Positions 1 through 9,046 of a DNA stretch of 64,000 nucleotides are shown here, one piece after another (positions within the stretch are counted from its first letter, which is position 1; the number at the start of each line of letters is the position of its first letter). The DNA is from Neisseria arctica (lineage in GTDB: Bacteria; Pseudomonadota; Gammaproteobacteria; Burkholderiales; Neisseriaceae). Location of the stretch: assembly GCF_022870905.1 (NCBI RefSeq), contig NZ_CP091510.1:1116001-1180000 (forward strand). The letters run 5' to 3'. A model generated the notes under the pieces. That model worked only from the letters and a program-made list of their open reading frames with translations, did not search any database and was not told where the DNA came from. The translations under genes were made by a program, and so were the position numbers.

Positions 1-631
1 TACGGAAAGTACGGCGTTCGGTATTGAGCATGCTTAAGCACCACTCCGGCTTGGTGGCCAAATTGAGCCAATTTTTCAGGGTGGGTTTCGGTGGGGTGGA
101 GAGGCCGTTTTTAATATCCCTGTGGCGTTGACCGAGTATTTGCAGGTCGGCGGTGAGAATTAAGGCGGAACACTGTGCGGCTTGGGCGCGGCGGATAAGG
201 TTTTCCATAAACTCGCGATCGCGCATTACATATAATTGAAACCAGAAAGGTGCCGAGGTGTTTTCGGCAATATCTTCGATTGAGCAGATCGACATGGTGG
301 AGAGCGAAAAGGGGATGCCGAATTTTTCTGCTGCGCGTGCGGCCAGAATTTCGCCGTCGGCGTGCATCATGCCGGTTAGTCCCGTAGGAGCGGTTGCCAA
401 AGGCATGGTATATGTTTGCCCCAACATAGGGGCAGACAGTGAACGGCCTTCCATATCAACCAATACTTTTTGACGCAGTTTGATGGCTTGGAAATCATCA
501 CTGTTTGCCCGGTATGTGGATTCCGTCCATGAGCCTGAGTCGATGTAGTCGTAAAACATTTTCGGCATTTTGCGCTTGGCTACACGGCGTAAGTCTTCTA
601 TACAGGTAATTTTACTTAAATCTTGTTTCAT
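1..631 (-). CDS. lldD: L-lactate dehydrogenase (FMN-dependent), 5' part only
   Basis: Partial: the gene runs off the left edge, and only about the first 210 residues are here. It starts at ATG 629-631 (MKQDLSKITCIEDLRRVAKR), with an AGAGAGGCGG ribosome site upstream. The N-terminus matches the FMN-dependent alpha-hydroxyacid dehydrogenase family: a helical lead with MPKMFYDYIDSGS, then MPLATAPTGLTGMMHADGE and the start of the TIM barrel (LSTMSICSIEDIAE, FWFQLYVMRDREF). The family oxidises L-lactate to pyruvate at the inner membrane and passes electrons to the respiratory chain. The catalytic His/Arg region lies outside the window. Lactate rather than another hydroxyacid is inferred from family resemblance. 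Confidence 0.85.
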   Translation of the reverse strand, partial: MKQDLSKITCIEDLRRVAKRKMPKMFYDYIDSGSWTESTYRANSDDFQAIKLRQKVLVDMEGRSLSAPMLGQTYTMPLATAPTGLTGMMHADGEILAARAAEKFGIPFSLSTMSICSIEDIAENTSAPFWFQLYVMRDREFMENLIRRAQAAQCSALILTADLQILGQRHRDIKNGLSTPPKPTLKNWLNLATKPEWCLSMLNTERRTFR

Positions 632-764
632 AGGTTCCGCCTCTCTAAGGTATCTCCGGCAGGCTGCCGATATGGTGTGATTGTATCAGGGTGAAAGTAA
701 TTCTAAAAAATACTGTTTGTAGTCAGGACGTATTTTGAAGTTAGGATATCATATCCTTTTAAAA

Positions 765-798
765 CAATGCCGTCTGAAAGATTATTCAGACGGCATTG
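765..798. terminator. Inverted DNA uptake sequence hairpin
   Basis: Two oppositely oriented AT-type uptake sequences (cores at 769-778 and 785-794) form a 14-bp stem with a 6-nt loop. It lies just downstream of iscX (minus strand) and probably ends that transcript. Confidence 0.75.
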
Positions 799-813
799 GC
801 TTTAAATCGGGCT

Positions 814-1008
814 TTATTGTGCTTCTTCAATCCATGCTTGTTGGATGGCTTCGAGAATACGCTCGCCGCAACGTGAGGGATCGTCATCAAAATCAGGTAA
901 TGCCAAAACCAGTTCGCGCAATTGGGTAAAGCGGATGGTTTGAGGGTCAATATCATTATGATTGTCGTAAAGCTCTTCGGCTATGCGTTGGGTGTCAGTC
1001 CATTTCAT
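814..1008 (-). CDS. iscX: Fe-S cluster assembly protein IscX
   Basis: A 64-residue acidic protein starting MKWTDTQRIAEELYDNHNDI and containing the signature DPxTIRFTQL...DFDDDP...GERILEAIQQAW. This fits IscX (YfhJ) in length and motif. IscX binds the cysteine desulfurase IscS and iron, and tunes Fe-S cluster assembly in the cytoplasm. In enterobacteria it ends the isc operon behind hscA and fdx. Here it stands alone, about 27 kb from fdx/hscA in this window. The call is secure from sequence; the regulatory role is family knowledge. Confidence 0.93.
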   Translation of the reverse strand: MKWTDTQRIAEELYDNHNDIDPQTIRFTQLRELVLALPDFDDDPSRCGERILEAIQQAWIEEAQ

Positions 1009-1167
1009 GGCATGTTTTCCTTATGGTTTGGTGTGTTTGTATATTGTAGCAAATAGATGGCGCCCTACATAGGAAATAGATCTAAGCCGTGTTAAGCTGC
1101 CGGTAACTGGTGAAGGCAGCCGCGTTTGTAAAGCCCTTAAAATTTTGATGATTAAACGGGTGAAATT

Positions 1168-1476
1168 ATGATTAAAGTAGTTTATACCTATCGTACTAAA
1201 ACAGAGGATTTAAGCGAATTGATGGAAAAGTTTGCCCGCTCGGCTTTGCCGCAGTTCGATTCACAACCCAATAATTTAAAAATCGAGATGAGCCGCCGTG
1301 ATGAGGGCAGGGATACTTATATTCGTTTGGATATTTATTATAACTGTATAGAAGATTATCAAGTCCGCAACCGGCAAGAGCGAAGTTGGCCGCAGTGGCA
1401 GGAAATTTGGTTCAATCCTGATAATAAACATACGGAGGTATCGGTAGAGGTTTACGAGGTATTGCATACCGGTTGA
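1168..1476 (+). CDS. Small hypothetical protein, possibly ferredoxin-like alpha/beta barrel
   Basis: A 102-residue cytoplasmic protein with no signal peptide or membrane segment. Its pattern (a beta strand IKVVYTYRT, an amphipathic helix EDLSELMEKFARSALPQF, strands NLKIEMSRRDE and YIRLDIYYN, then a second helix and a final strand EVSVEVYEVL) resembles small dimeric alpha/beta barrel proteins of the antibiotic-biosynthesis-monooxygenase type. That resemblance is fold-level only, and I do not recognise the family. A GGGTGAAATT lead precedes the ATG. It converges on the next gene, with a shared terminator. Confidence 0.6.
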   Translation: MIKVVYTYRTKTEDLSELMEKFARSALPQFDSQPNNLKIEMSRRDEGRDTYIRLDIYYNCIEDYQVRNRQERSWPQWQEIWFNPDNKHTEVSVEVYEVLHTG

Positions 1477-1494
1477 ATTTTCCTATGATGTAAT

Positions 1495-1523
1495 AAAAAT
1501 CCCCGGTTTTTCCGGGGATTTTT
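1495..1523. terminator. Bidirectional rho-independent terminator
   Basis: A perfect 12-bp stem (AAAAATCCCCGG and its complement) with a T5 loop and A/T runs on both sides. It lies between the convergent genes ending at 1476 and 1543 and can serve both. Confidence 0.9.
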
Positions 1524-1542
1524 ATTTGCAATCAAAGATGAA

Positions 1543-2130
1543 TCAGTGCTGCTCGGTATGCTCGAGTGAAGAGTGATGAAGAATAATACGGATACGGCCG
1601 TCATCTCCCTTAATAAACTGCCAAGTTTTATCAACGGTAACATCATGGCCGTCTTTATTGGTGAAATGTACTTTACCCATGGTGGTGGCGGTATTGCCGG
1701 AAATAAAAAGCGCGGCGTTTTCAGGTTCGCATTTGGTCCAACCCTTGAGAGCGAATCCTTTATCGGTAGGAAAGTTTTTATTACCGCCCACGAAGTAGGA
1801 TAGCGCGCCTTCAGGAGTGGTACGGAATGTTTGCGGTTTCACGGATAATGTGGGTTTGAATAAAACCGGACCCATGTCATAGCCATATAAATCTTCGATG
1901 GCTTTTTGAGCTGATTTTTCTGCTGCTTTGCGGCCTCTTTGCTCATATGTGTTGCCGATATCCAATAATGAGCGACACCATTGGTTTTGTGCGTTTAAGA
2001 CTTCGTTTTCCGAAATGGTTTTGTTAATAATACTGTGGGGTTGAGCAACGAAAGCAAGGTTTTCGGCCGGTGCCGCATAAGCGGGAATTGCAAAAACGGC
2101 CGATAGGAAAAGCAGAAAAACTTTTTTCAT
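1543..2130 (-). CDS. Secreted hypothetical protein, NTF2/SnoaL-like
   Basis: About 195 residues. I prefer the second ATG (2128-2130, MKKVFLLFLSAVFAIPAYAA) because GGA lies 8 nt upstream; the ATG at 2134-2136 is too close to it. It has a clear Sec signal peptide cut after AYA and is therefore probably periplasmic. The mature part has an NTF2-like pattern: a long helical segment (QNQWCRSLLDIGNTYEQRGRKAAEKSAQKAI), then strands ending in KVHFTNKDGHDVTVDKTWQFIKGDDGRIRIILHHSS, typical of SnoaL-like proteins with a final strand pair. Two cysteines could form a disulfide. Function is unknown. Confidence 0.7.
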   Translation of the reverse strand: MKKVFLLFLSAVFAIPAYAAPAENLAFVAQPHSIINKTISENEVLNAQNQWCRSLLDIGNTYEQRGRKAAEKSAQKAIEDLYGYDMGPVLFKPTLSVKPQTFRTTPEGALSYFVGGNKNFPTDKGFALKGWTKCEPENAALFISGNTATTMGKVHFTNKDGHDVTVDKTWQFIKGDDGRIRIILHHSSLEHTEQH

Positions 2131-2335
2131 AGACATATTCCGTGAAATATATTTTCAGAAGTAATGAAGTAATGAAGAGTTATGACTTTTCTGCTATTGC
2201 GGTATATATGATGAAAACAGTCAGGAGAATAAATTCTTTATTTCCGTATTTTCGTTAAACAGAAAACATAGTTCTACCTCAAACTACCTGGAAAATGTAT
2301 CATGGCTACTCTTGTTAAGGTTTGATTTAAATCAG

Positions 2336-2362
2336 AAACGGCCTGCATTAAGCAGGCCGTTT
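2336..2362. terminator. Terminator behind dctA
   Basis: An 11-bp GC-rich stem (AAACGGCCTGC and complement) with a 5-nt loop and T-rich flank, 14 bp beyond the dctA stop codon (minus strand). Confidence 0.85.
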
Positions 2363-2375
2363 TTATTTGGAAAGA

Positions 2376-3701
2376 TTATTCAGTTTCAGAAACTGCCGGT
2401 TCCAAACGTCCGTTTAAAGCGGCATCCAGCTTTTCTTTATCTAATGCGTTTTCCCAGCGGGCAACAACAATCGTGGCACAGGCATTACCGGTAAGATTGG
2501 TTAGGGCTCGGCACTCGGACATAAAGCGGTCGATACCCAAAATCAAAGCCATACCTTCTACCGGCAAACCGGGTACTACCGATAAAGTTGCGGCCAGCGT
2601 AATGAAACCTGCTCCGGTAACACCGGCAGCACCTTTTGAGCTCAGCATGGCAACCAACAGTAAAGTGATTTGATGAGTAAGTGTCAGTTCGATATTTAGA
2701 GCTTGGGCAATAAATAGGGCAGCCATAGTCATGTAGATATTCGTTCCATCCAGATTGAAAGAATATCCGGTGGGTACTACCAAACCGACCACGGATTTTT
2801 CACACCCGGCACGCTGAAGTTTCTGCATCAGGGTAGGTAAAGCGGCTTCGGAAGAGGATGTTCCCAGCACCAACCACAATTCGTCTTTTATGTATTTAAT
2901 CATTTTAATGATCGAAAAGCCGTTGTAGCGGGCAACTGCTCCTAAAACCACTAATACGAACAAAAGGGACGTAATATAGAAAGTAGCAACCAGTAAAAGC
3001 AGATTGCTGATAGAGCTGATACCGTATTTGCCAATTGTAAAAGCCATGGCACCGAAGGCACCGATCGGAGCGGCTTTCATCAAAATGGAAACCATCTTGA
3101 ATACAGGGGCAGACAGCTCTTGCAGAAAATTGATGACCGGACGGGCCTTGTCGCCAACAGAAGCAAGTGATATCCCAAATAAAACGGCAACAAAAAGCAC
3201 TTGAAGGATATTACCATCGGTAAGCGGGCTGACAATTGTTTTGGGAATAATATCCATCAAAAAGCCGGTAATCGTGCTTTCATGGGCCTTTTCCACATAT
3301 TCGGCCACTTTATCCGCTTTGAGGGTATGAGGGTCGATATTCAAACCGGCGCCCGGTTCGATAACATTGGCCACTACCATGCCCACAATCAATGCCAGTG
3401 TGGAAAATGTTAAAAAATAAATCATGGCCTTGCCTGCTACCCGGCCGATAGATTTCATATTATTCATGCCCGCAATACCGGTAACCACCGTTAGGAAAAT
3501 AACCGGGGCAATAATCATTTTAACCAGTTTGATGAAAGCATCTCCCAAAGGTTTCATGCTTTCGCCGATATCCGGATAAAAATGGCCTAATAGGATACCG
3601 AGAATAATAGCGAAAATAACTTGCACATAAAGAATCTGGTAAAACTTCTGTTTGCGCAGCGGTACGGTATCATTCAATTCTGTCGGATCAATATTCAACA
3701 T
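2376..3701 (-). CDS. dctA: C4-dicarboxylate/cation symporter DctA
   Basis: 441 residues from the ATG at 3699-3701 ([11 protein letters not shown]), chosen because AGAGGA lies 10 nt upstream; an in-frame ATG 24 nt earlier lacks this. It belongs to the dicarboxylate/amino acid:cation symporter family (DAACS). Visible landmarks are the hydrophobic N-terminal helices, the serine-rich re-entrant loop [10 protein letters not shown], the core motif [13 protein letters not shown], a second re-entrant loop [14 protein letters not shown], and [21 protein letters not shown]. The family imports succinate, fumarate and malate with protons or sodium at the inner membrane. A glutamate-preferring GltP is the alternative, but the residues match DctA better. 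Confidence 0.88.
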   Translation of the reverse strand: MLNIDPTELNDTVPLRKQKFYQILYVQVIFAIILGILLGHFYPDIGESMKPLGDAFIKLVKMIIAPVIFLTVVTGIAGMNNMKSIGRVAGKAMIYFLTFSTLALIVGMVVANVIEPGAGLNIDPHTLKADKVAEYVEKAHESTITGFLMDIIPKTIVSPLTDGNILQVLFVAVLFGISLASVGDKARPVINFLQELSAPVFKMVSILMKAAPIGAFGAMAFTIGKYGISSISNLLLLVATFYITSLLFVLVVLGAVARYNGFSIIKMIKYIKDELWLVLGTSSSEAALPTLMQKLQRAGCEKSVVGLVVPTGYSFNLDGTNIYMTMAALFIAQALNIELTLTHQITLLLVAMLSSKGAAGVTGAGFITLAATLSVVPGLPVEGMALILGIDRFMSECRALTNLTGNACATIVVARWENALDKEKLDAALNGRLEPAVSETE

Positions 3702-4133
3702 GATTTGAGGGTCCTCTAAGTACAATCTTTTACTTTTCTATATTTGGATTTGGCCGGCAAACATTGCTGTCAACCAAGTTGAGGCCTTTCCAAAGCGGTA
3801 TCAATTGATTGCGTATGCCGGTAAATTTGAATGCCGTTTTGATAAAGCCTCAAGTAGAATTAATCTACTCCTTAATTTTCGGTAACACAAACAGCTAAAA
3901 TGTAAAGAAATAGGTTTTATAATCAGTTCATTGTAAATATTGAGAATTAAATTTCGATTCGATTGGGCGGATATAGCCCGTAAGTGTTGCTTGGGCACCT
4001 CATGCCAAACTATCGGATCGGTAAAGAGGTTAACTATCTAAAAAGTTTTTGAGTCGAAAAGATATCGGATGTCTCTTTGTGTCGGCATCAGGATATTTCA
4101 TTTATACTTTATCTTTTTAAACCGTTTTAAGCT
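3702..4133. promoter_or_regulatory. Intergenic region between divergent dctA and azlC
   Basis: 432 bases without a credible gene. It must carry both divergent promoters. I see A/T-rich stretches and a short palindrome TCAATTGA near 3802-3809, but no promoter box convincing enough to mark. No uptake sequence is present. Confidence 0.5.
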
Positions 4134-4853
4134 ATGGTGCGGATAAATCAACCGGACTCCCCTCGGAGTGAATTTTTCAGAGGAATGAAAGACTGCTTGC
4201 CGATATTGGTAGGCATCTTGCCGTTTGCATTGATTTTGGGGGTACAAGGTGGTCAAAAAGGAATGACCATAGTGGAAATGCCATTGATGGCAGGCTTGAA
4301 TTTTGCCGGAGGCTCGGAATTCGCTGCGGTAGGCTTGTGGCAGCACCCGTTACCGATTGTATTGATTTTGGCCGTTACCTTTATGATCAATACCCGGCAT
4401 ATTTTGATGGGTGCGGCATTGGCTCCTTATATCCGCCATATGCCGATGAAAAAAGTATTGCCGTTATTGTTTGTCATGACTGATGAAAGTTGGGCTATGG
4501 CTTTTGCAGATATCAACCGCCGAAAGGCCGCCGGTTTGCCTGCTTTCAGCCTATTTTATTATTGGGGGGTGAGTATAGCCCTGTATGTGGTATGGATCAT
4601 CTTTACCACGCTGGGTACCGCCATAGGTCCCTCGCTCGGCAATATTGCGTCCTGGGGTTTTGCAATGGCTTTTCCCGCCGTATTTTTAGTGTTGCTAAAA
4701 GGCATGTGGAAAGGCTGGTATGCAGCCCGCCCATGGTTGGTTAGCCTCTTGGTTGCGGCTTTTATTTATCGTTTTTCAGACGGCATTTGGTACGTGCCGG
4801 CAGGAGCGGTTGCCGGGTTGACGGCAGCTTACTTTTGGGCGGAACCGTCATGA
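4134..4853 (+). CDS. azlC: Branched-chain amino acid exporter, large subunit AzlC
   Basis: 239 residues with about seven hydrophobic helices. AzlC family features are the lead FFRGMKDCLPILVGILPFALILGV, the segment MAGLNFAGGSEFAAVGLW, FMINTRHILMGAALAPYI and FVMTDESWAMAF. With its small partner AzlD it forms an inner-membrane permease known in other bacteria for export of branched-chain amino acids or analogues such as azaleucine. The stop codon overlaps the azlD start (ATGA), implying translational coupling. Substrate is by family only. Confidence 0.88.
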   Translation: MVRINQPDSPRSEFFRGMKDCLPILVGILPFALILGVQGGQKGMTIVEMPLMAGLNFAGGSEFAAVGLWQHPLPIVLILAVTFMINTRHILMGAALAPYIRHMPMKKVLPLLFVMTDESWAMAFADINRRKAAGLPAFSLFYYWGVSIALYVVWIIFTTLGTAIGPSLGNIASWGFAMAFPAVFLVLLKGMWKGWYAARPWLVSLLVAAFIYRFSDGIWYVPAGAVAGLTAAYFWAEPS

Positions 4854-5149
4854 TATCGCTTGATTCGTTGATAACCATATTGGGCATGCTGGCGGTTACG
4901 TACACTACGCGCTTGATCGGTTTTTTTGCTTTGAGAAACCGTTCTCTGAGCCCGAAAGCGGCAGCAGTTTTAGATGCGGCTCCGGGCTGTGTACTAATAG
5001 CCGTAATAGCGCCTTATTTCGTGACCGATAAACCGCATGAATTAGCTGCTATGGCGGTAACGCTCTGTACAGCACGATATTTCGGTATGCTGCCTACGGT
5101 TTTGGCAGCTGTTGGATCAGCTGCTTTGTTTGGCCAAGTATTCGGGTGA
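4850..5149 (+). CDS. azlD: Branched-chain amino acid exporter, small subunit AzlD
   Basis: 99 residues starting MISLDSLITILGMLAVTYTT at ATG 4850, which overlaps the azlC stop by 4 bases. A longer in-frame start inside azlC is unlikely. It has four hydrophobic segments and the family-typical TTRLIGFFALRNRSLSPKAAAVLDAAPGCVL stretch. It is the partner of AzlC in the inner-membrane exporter. Sequence length and placement both fit. Confidence 0.88.
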   Translation: MISLDSLITILGMLAVTYTTRLIGFFALRNRSLSPKAAAVLDAAPGCVLIAVIAPYFVTDKPHELAAMAVTLCTARYFGMLPTVLAAVGSAALFGQVFG

Positions 5150-5604
5150 AAATTAAAAATCTACAATGAAGAAAACTAAGTATTGCCTATCAAAACTTTT
5201 GATTTATTTAAGAAATGGTTTATGCCCCGACTTTGTATACGGTTGCTACCTAAATGTGAAAAGAAAATCTTAACCGGTTAATTTTTAACCGAATAATGTG
5301 GGTTATCTCATCAAAGAGATAAAAATTCAGTAGAGTATAGAAACTAATAAAAAAGCAGCCATAAGGTTGCTTTTTTATATCCGCAGGAGAAGTGGTTAAC
5401 GCTTAGTTAATTAGCTAGTAGCAAATTGCTTTTCCACATCGGTGAGCTTTTTTGCATAATATCTAACGCTGTAGATGTTTCAAAGATAGGGATATTTTTT
5501 AGATGCTTTCGTCATATGGAAGAATATCCGGCCAAACTGGGCAGACGGCTTGAATGGATTAATCCAAATAGAGGAGCAGAAGTTAAATGATAGTTAAAAA
5601 ATAA
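5150..5604. other. A/T-rich intergenic region with possible gene relic
   Basis: About 450 bases without a clear gene. It contains a terminator (5349-5376). From about 5498 to 5590 two reading frames stay open in parallel: MEEYPAKLGRRLEWINPNRG from 5515, and a Trp-rich frame ending at 5598. Neither has a ribosome site or a recognisable family. This may be the tail of a deleted gene. Confidence 0.35.
5349..5376. terminator. Rho-independent terminator
   Basis: Stem AAAAAAGCAGCC / GGTTGCTTTTTT with an ATAA loop, followed by T-rich DNA. It lies 200 bases past azlD on the plus strand and probably ends that operon. Confidence 0.75.
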
Positions 5605-5632
5605 AAAAGCCCAAACGATTGTTTGGGCTTTT
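5605..5632 (-). terminator. Terminator of tRNA-Asn
   Basis: A perfect 12-bp stem AAAAGCCCAAAC with a GATT loop, followed on the minus strand by TTTTTTAT. It begins 7 bases past the tRNA 3' end, so this is a monocistronic tRNA unit. Confidence 0.9.
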
Positions 5633-5638
5633 AAAATT

Positions 5639-5714
5639 TGGCTCCCCGACCTGGGCTCGAACCAGGGACCTGCGGATTAACAGTCCGTCGCTCTACCGAC
5701 TGAGCTATCGGGGA
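5639..5714 (-). tRNA. tRNA-Asn (anticodon GTT)
   Basis: 76 nt including an encoded CCA end (5639-5641). On the minus strand it begins TCCCCGATAGCTCAGTCGG. The acceptor stem TCCCCGA pairs with TCGGGGA, with discriminator G. The D-arm contains AGCTCAGTCGGTAGAGC, the anticodon loop is CTGTTAA (GTT), and the T-loop is GGTTCGAGCC. All arms pair normally. No integrated element adjoins it; 3' of it is only its terminator. Confidence 0.98.
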
Positions 5715-5724
5715 AGAAGCACGC

Positions 5725-5752
5725 ATTATAGCGTTGATAAAAAAAGTGTCAA
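5725..5752 (-). promoter_or_regulatory. Consensus sigma-70 promoter of tRNA-Asn
   Basis: On the minus strand there is a perfect TTGACA (5747-5752), a 16-base spacer and a perfect TATAAT (5725-5730), 10 bases before the mature tRNA end. The next bases (GCGTGCT) are G/C-rich, like the discriminator of stable-RNA promoters. Confidence 0.9.
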
Positions 5753-5974
5753 TCAATTCAGCGAAATTTTTTTATGATTTTTAAATAAAAATTTGAATTT
5801 TAAAATAATTTATTTTTCTAGGTAGTATTCTTAATTTTTGTGGCTAGTATTGGGCTATTTGATTTTTCAGACGGCCTTATTTGTAATGAATAAGAGCGCT
5901 TCTTAGTTAGTAGTGGCGACAACAAACAGTGATTTCCGTATAATCGCAGCCGGAAAAAAGAATATGGAAATTTT

Positions 5975-7063
5975 ATGGCAGGTATTTCTTATCAGCAGCA
6001 ACTAGCAGAAAAAAAAGAATATATTCGAAAATTATTTGAGGATTTGGCAACTCCCGAATTGGAGGTGTTTGAATCACCCTCAAAATACTATCGTATGCGT
6101 GCAGAATTCAGAGTATGGCACGAGGGGGAGGTGTGTTTCTATGCGATGTTTGAACCGGGTAAGAAAGCGGGCGGCGCATCTTTAATCCGTTGCGATCAAT
6201 TTGATACCGCACACAGCAGTATTAATGACATGATGCCTAGGCTGATGGCTGCTGTGACTGATAATCCTGTACTGAAAAATCGTTGGTATGCGGTCGAGTT
6301 TTTAGCCACTTTAAGTGGCGAAATGCTGCTTACGATGATTTACCATAAAAAGCTTGATGAAGAATGGCAAGCAGCCGCTCGGGCTTTGCAAGAAGAGCTT
6401 GGTATATGGATTATCGGCCGAAGCAGAGGGCAAAAAGTAATCTTAACTCAAGATTTTGTTACCGAGCGTCTGCAAGTGGGAGAGCGCGTATTTGTTTATC
6501 GTCAGCTGGAAGGCGGTTTTACGCAACCGAATGCGGAAGTATGTCAAAAAATGCTGGCATGGGCTTGTGATTGTGCCGAAGGCTTGGGTGGCGATATGCT
6601 GGAGCTTTATTGTGGAAACGGTAATTTCACTTTGCCTTTGGCAACCCGATTCAAGCATGTATTGGCAACCGAAGTGTCGAAAACTTCGGTAAATGCGGCC
6701 TTATGGAATATTCAGGCCAATGATTGCGATAATGTGCAGATCGTAAGGCTTTCTGCCGAAGAGTTTACCGAGGCGTATACGGGCAACCGTGCATTCCGCC
6801 GGTTGCAGGAACAAGGTATCGCATTAGCTGATTATGAGTTTTCAACGATTTTTGTTGATCCGCCGAGAGCCGGTGTGGATGATGAAACTTTAAAATTGGT
6901 CGCACAATTTGAGAATGTGATTTATATATCCTGCAATCCTGAAACCTTGCATGATAATTTGGTGAAACTGAATGCTACGCATACTATCGAACGCATGGCT
7001 TTATTTGATCAGTTTCCGTTTACCCACCATATTGAAAGCGGCGTGTTGCTGAAAAAGCGTTAA
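5975..7063 (+). CDS. trmA: tRNA (uracil-54-C5)-methyltransferase
   Basis: 362 residues, the usual TrmA length. Landmarks: YRMRAEFRVWHEG near the N-terminus, the SAM-binding motif DMLELYCGNGNFTLPLA at about residue 208, DPPRAG at about 299, and the catalytic cysteine in ISCNPETL at about 320. The C-terminus FDQFPFTHHIESGVLL is typical. It methylates U54 to T54 in the T-loop of tRNAs in the cytoplasm. It has no TRAM domain or Fe-S cysteines, which separates it from RlmD/RlmC. It is a single gene with a hairpin terminator behind it. Confidence 0.95.
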   Translation: MAGISYQQQLAEKKEYIRKLFEDLATPELEVFESPSKYYRMRAEFRVWHEGEVCFYAMFEPGKKAGGASLIRCDQFDTAHSSINDMMPRLMAAVTDNPVLKNRWYAVEFLATLSGEMLLTMIYHKKLDEEWQAAARALQEELGIWIIGRSRGQKVILTQDFVTERLQVGERVFVYRQLEGGFTQPNAEVCQKMLAWACDCAEGLGGDMLELYCGNGNFTLPLATRFKHVLATEVSKTSVNAALWNIQANDCDNVQIVRLSAEEFTEAYTGNRAFRRLQEQGIALADYEFSTIFVDPPRAGVDDETLKLVAQFENVIYISCNPETLHDNLVKLNATHTIERMALFDQFPFTHHIESGVLLKKR

Positions 7064-7085
7064 AATTAATATTATATTTTAATGA

Positions 7086-7117
7086 ACAATGCCGTCTGAA
7101 TTTTCAGACGGCATTGT
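7086..7117. terminator. Inverted DNA uptake sequence terminator
   Basis: A 15-bp stem built of two AT-type uptake sequences around a TT loop, between the convergent trmA and the symporter gene. It has A/T-rich flanks on both sides and so can serve both directions. Confidence 0.85.
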
Positions 7118-7135
7118 TTTCATGCAAGATACTTT

Positions 7136-8077
7136 TTATGAGGATGATTTGTCATCGGCCTTACGCGCCCAATATGAAGCCAGCAGAGAGCCGGAAATAT
7201 TATGCCATACGCTGAATAAGGCACTGGGAACTGCTGCCAGAGGGGTGAAATAGGCTGCAGCCAGTGCGGCGCCCAAGCCTGAGTTTTGCATGCCGACTTC
7301 AATGGAAAGGGTTTTCTGGGCATCGTAAGGTAATTTGCACAGCTTTGCGGTTAAAAAACCGAGCAGGTAACCGATACCGTTATGTAATACTACCACGGCA
7401 AAAATCAATAAGCCGCTTTCGATAATTTTAGGCTTACTGGCGCCGATAATTGCACCGATAATCAAAACGATAGAAAGCACCGAAACCAAAGGAAGCAAGC
7501 CGTTGGCGGCTTCTGTTTGTTTTTTCAGAAGCATATGTGCCAAAAGCCCTAAAACAATAGGCAGCAATACGATTTGGAGAATCGATACAAACATAGATGT
7601 GGCTGAAATTTCCAGCCATTGATTAGCTAATAAGTAAAACACCGCAGGTGTCAATATCGGAGCCAATAATGTGGAAACCGAAGTAACGGCTACCGAAAGC
7701 GCCACATTACCGCGTGCCAAATAGGTAATTACGTTAGAAGCGGTACCGCCGGGACAAGAACCAACCAAAATCACCCCGATAGCAATTTCTGCAGGCAGAT
7801 CCAGACCTACCGCAAGTGCATAAGCCACCAACGGCATGATTATGAATTGGGCAGCTACGCCGATTAAAACAGCTTTGGGGTGTTGGCCGAGAATTTTGAA
7901 GTCGGCAGGAGAGAGCGTCATGCCCATACCAAACATAATAATGCCCAATAGCCACGGAATATAAGGTAAAGCCCATTTAAATGTTTCTGGAAAGAGGAAA
8001 CCGATTAAAGCAAATAAAGCGGCCCATACTGCAAAAGTGCGGCCGACAAACTGACTGAATTTCAATAAAGCATTCAT
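7136..8077 (-). CDS. Bile acid:sodium symporter family protein (ASBT_NM-like)
   Basis: 313 residues from the ATG at 8075-8077 ([20 protein letters not shown]). The frame stays open upstream, but this start matches the known Neisseria ASBT homologue and avoids overlapping the divergent gene at 8216. Around ten helices are visible. Family motifs: [20 protein letters not shown], the sodium-site segment [19 protein letters not shown], and the C-terminal [18 protein letters not shown] (EGMQN-like crossover). It sits in the inner membrane and couples import of an organic anion to sodium. The natural substrate in bacteria is not settled; pantoate-like compounds are one candidate for the family. Confidence 0.9.
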   Translation of the reverse strand: MNALLKFSQFVGRTFAVWAALFALIGFLFPETFKWALPYIPWLLGIIMFGMGMTLSPADFKILGQHPKAVLIGVAAQFIIMPLVAYALAVGLDLPAEIAIGVILVGSCPGGTASNVITYLARGNVALSVAVTSVSTLLAPILTPAVFYLLANQWLEISATSMFVSILQIVLLPIVLGLLAHMLLKKQTEAANGLLPLVSVLSIVLIIGAIIGASKPKIIESGLLIFAVVVLHNGIGYLLGFLTAKLCKLPYDAQKTLSIEVGMQNSGLGAALAAAYFTPLAAVPSALFSVWHNISGSLLASYWARKADDKSSS

Positions 8078-8215
8078 AAAAACGATAAATAAAATAAAAG
8101 AAAAGGCGTAGCTTACGCCGAATCGGGCAATTATAAAAGCATTGGATATATACCAATTTGGTGAAAATGGAGTGAAAGCGTAAAATATTGCCCCTAAAAT
8201 ATTAGGGTATGAATT

Positions 8216-8950
8216 ATGACGCAAAAAGTAATTATCAGCGGCCATAGCAGTGGATTAGGTAAGGCATTGGCTACTTATTATGCGGAAAAAGGCGCGGCTG
8301 TCTTGGGTATTGCCCGCAGAAAATCAGCAGATTTGATGGAAAATATACAGCAAATCAGTTTGGATTTAAGTGATACGGCGGCTTTGCAAAATTTTTGCCG
8401 ACAACCCGTATTGGCGGAATTTACCGCAAATGCGTCCGAAGTCATTTTGATTAATAATGCGGCTACAGTTTTGCCTAATGCATTGTTAGGCCGGCAAAAT
8501 GATATGGAGATTGCCGCGGGGGTAGGCTTAAACATTACCGCGCCTTTAATTTTGAGCAATATGATGATACGGGCAACAAATGGCCGCGCATTAAAAATTA
8601 TCCATATCAGCAGCGGAGCTGGGCGTAAGCCGTATCCGGGATGGAGCGTATATGGGGCAACCAAGGCCGCACTTGATCATCATGCATTGTGTGTAGCGGC
8701 AGAACAGCATGAAAATGTGCGGATTGCCAGTATTGCCCCCGGCGTAGTGGATACCGATATGCAGGCGCAAATTCGTAGCGCCGATGAGTCGAGTTTTCCA
8801 ATGAGGCCGTACTTTGAAGCTTTAAAAACAGAGGGTAGTTTGGTCGGGCCGCGGCAAACCGTAGAAAGAATTGCAGCTATGATCGAAGATAAAGACTTTG
8901 GCAGGTATGTACTTGCCGATGTGCGTGATTATTGCAGCATAAATAAATAA
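8216..8950 (+). CDS. Short-chain dehydrogenase/reductase
   Basis: 244 residues with a classical SDR fold: nucleotide-binding [11 protein letters not shown] at residue 9 (GxxxGxG type), NNAAT at about 81, a serine in HISSGAG, and the active-site YGATK tetrad part. The C-terminal [26 protein letters not shown] resembles the sepiapterin/benzil reductase (YueD) branch. A cytoplasmic NAD(P)H-dependent oxidoreductase; the substrate cannot be read. It is divergent from the symporter gene, and the two share a 138-bp promoter region. Confidence 0.82.
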   Translation: MTQKVIISGHSSGLGKALATYYAEKGAAVLGIARRKSADLMENIQQISLDLSDTAALQNFCRQPVLAEFTANASEVILINNAATVLPNALLGRQNDMEIAAGVGLNITAPLILSNMMIRATNGRALKIIHISSGAGRKPYPGWSVYGATKAALDHHALCVAAEQHENVRIASIAPGVVDTDMQAQIRSADESSFPMRPYFEALKTEGSLVGPRQTVERIAAMIEDKDFGRYVLADVRDYCSINK

Positions 8951-8980
8951 TACTGAATAATTATAGAGAGGCTAATATCG

Positions 8981-9016
8981 TTTCAGACGGCCTTTAAATT
9001 CAGATGCCGTCTGAAA
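8981..9016. terminator. Inverted uptake sequences, AG/AT mixed pair
   Basis: An inverted pair of uptake sequences (TTTCAGACGGCC and TGCCGTCTGAAA) with a 12-base spacer, just behind the SDR gene. The longer loop makes it a weaker terminator than the others. Confidence 0.6.
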
Positions 9017-9046
9017 TAATATAACTGTTTGGATTTGGAAATAATC

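Noticed and set aside
5639..5714. tRNA-Asn as the integration site of the conjugative element
   Set aside because: The element genes start about 30 kb away and the tRNA has only its terminator behind it; no att-like repeat of the tRNA end was seen near 36 kb.
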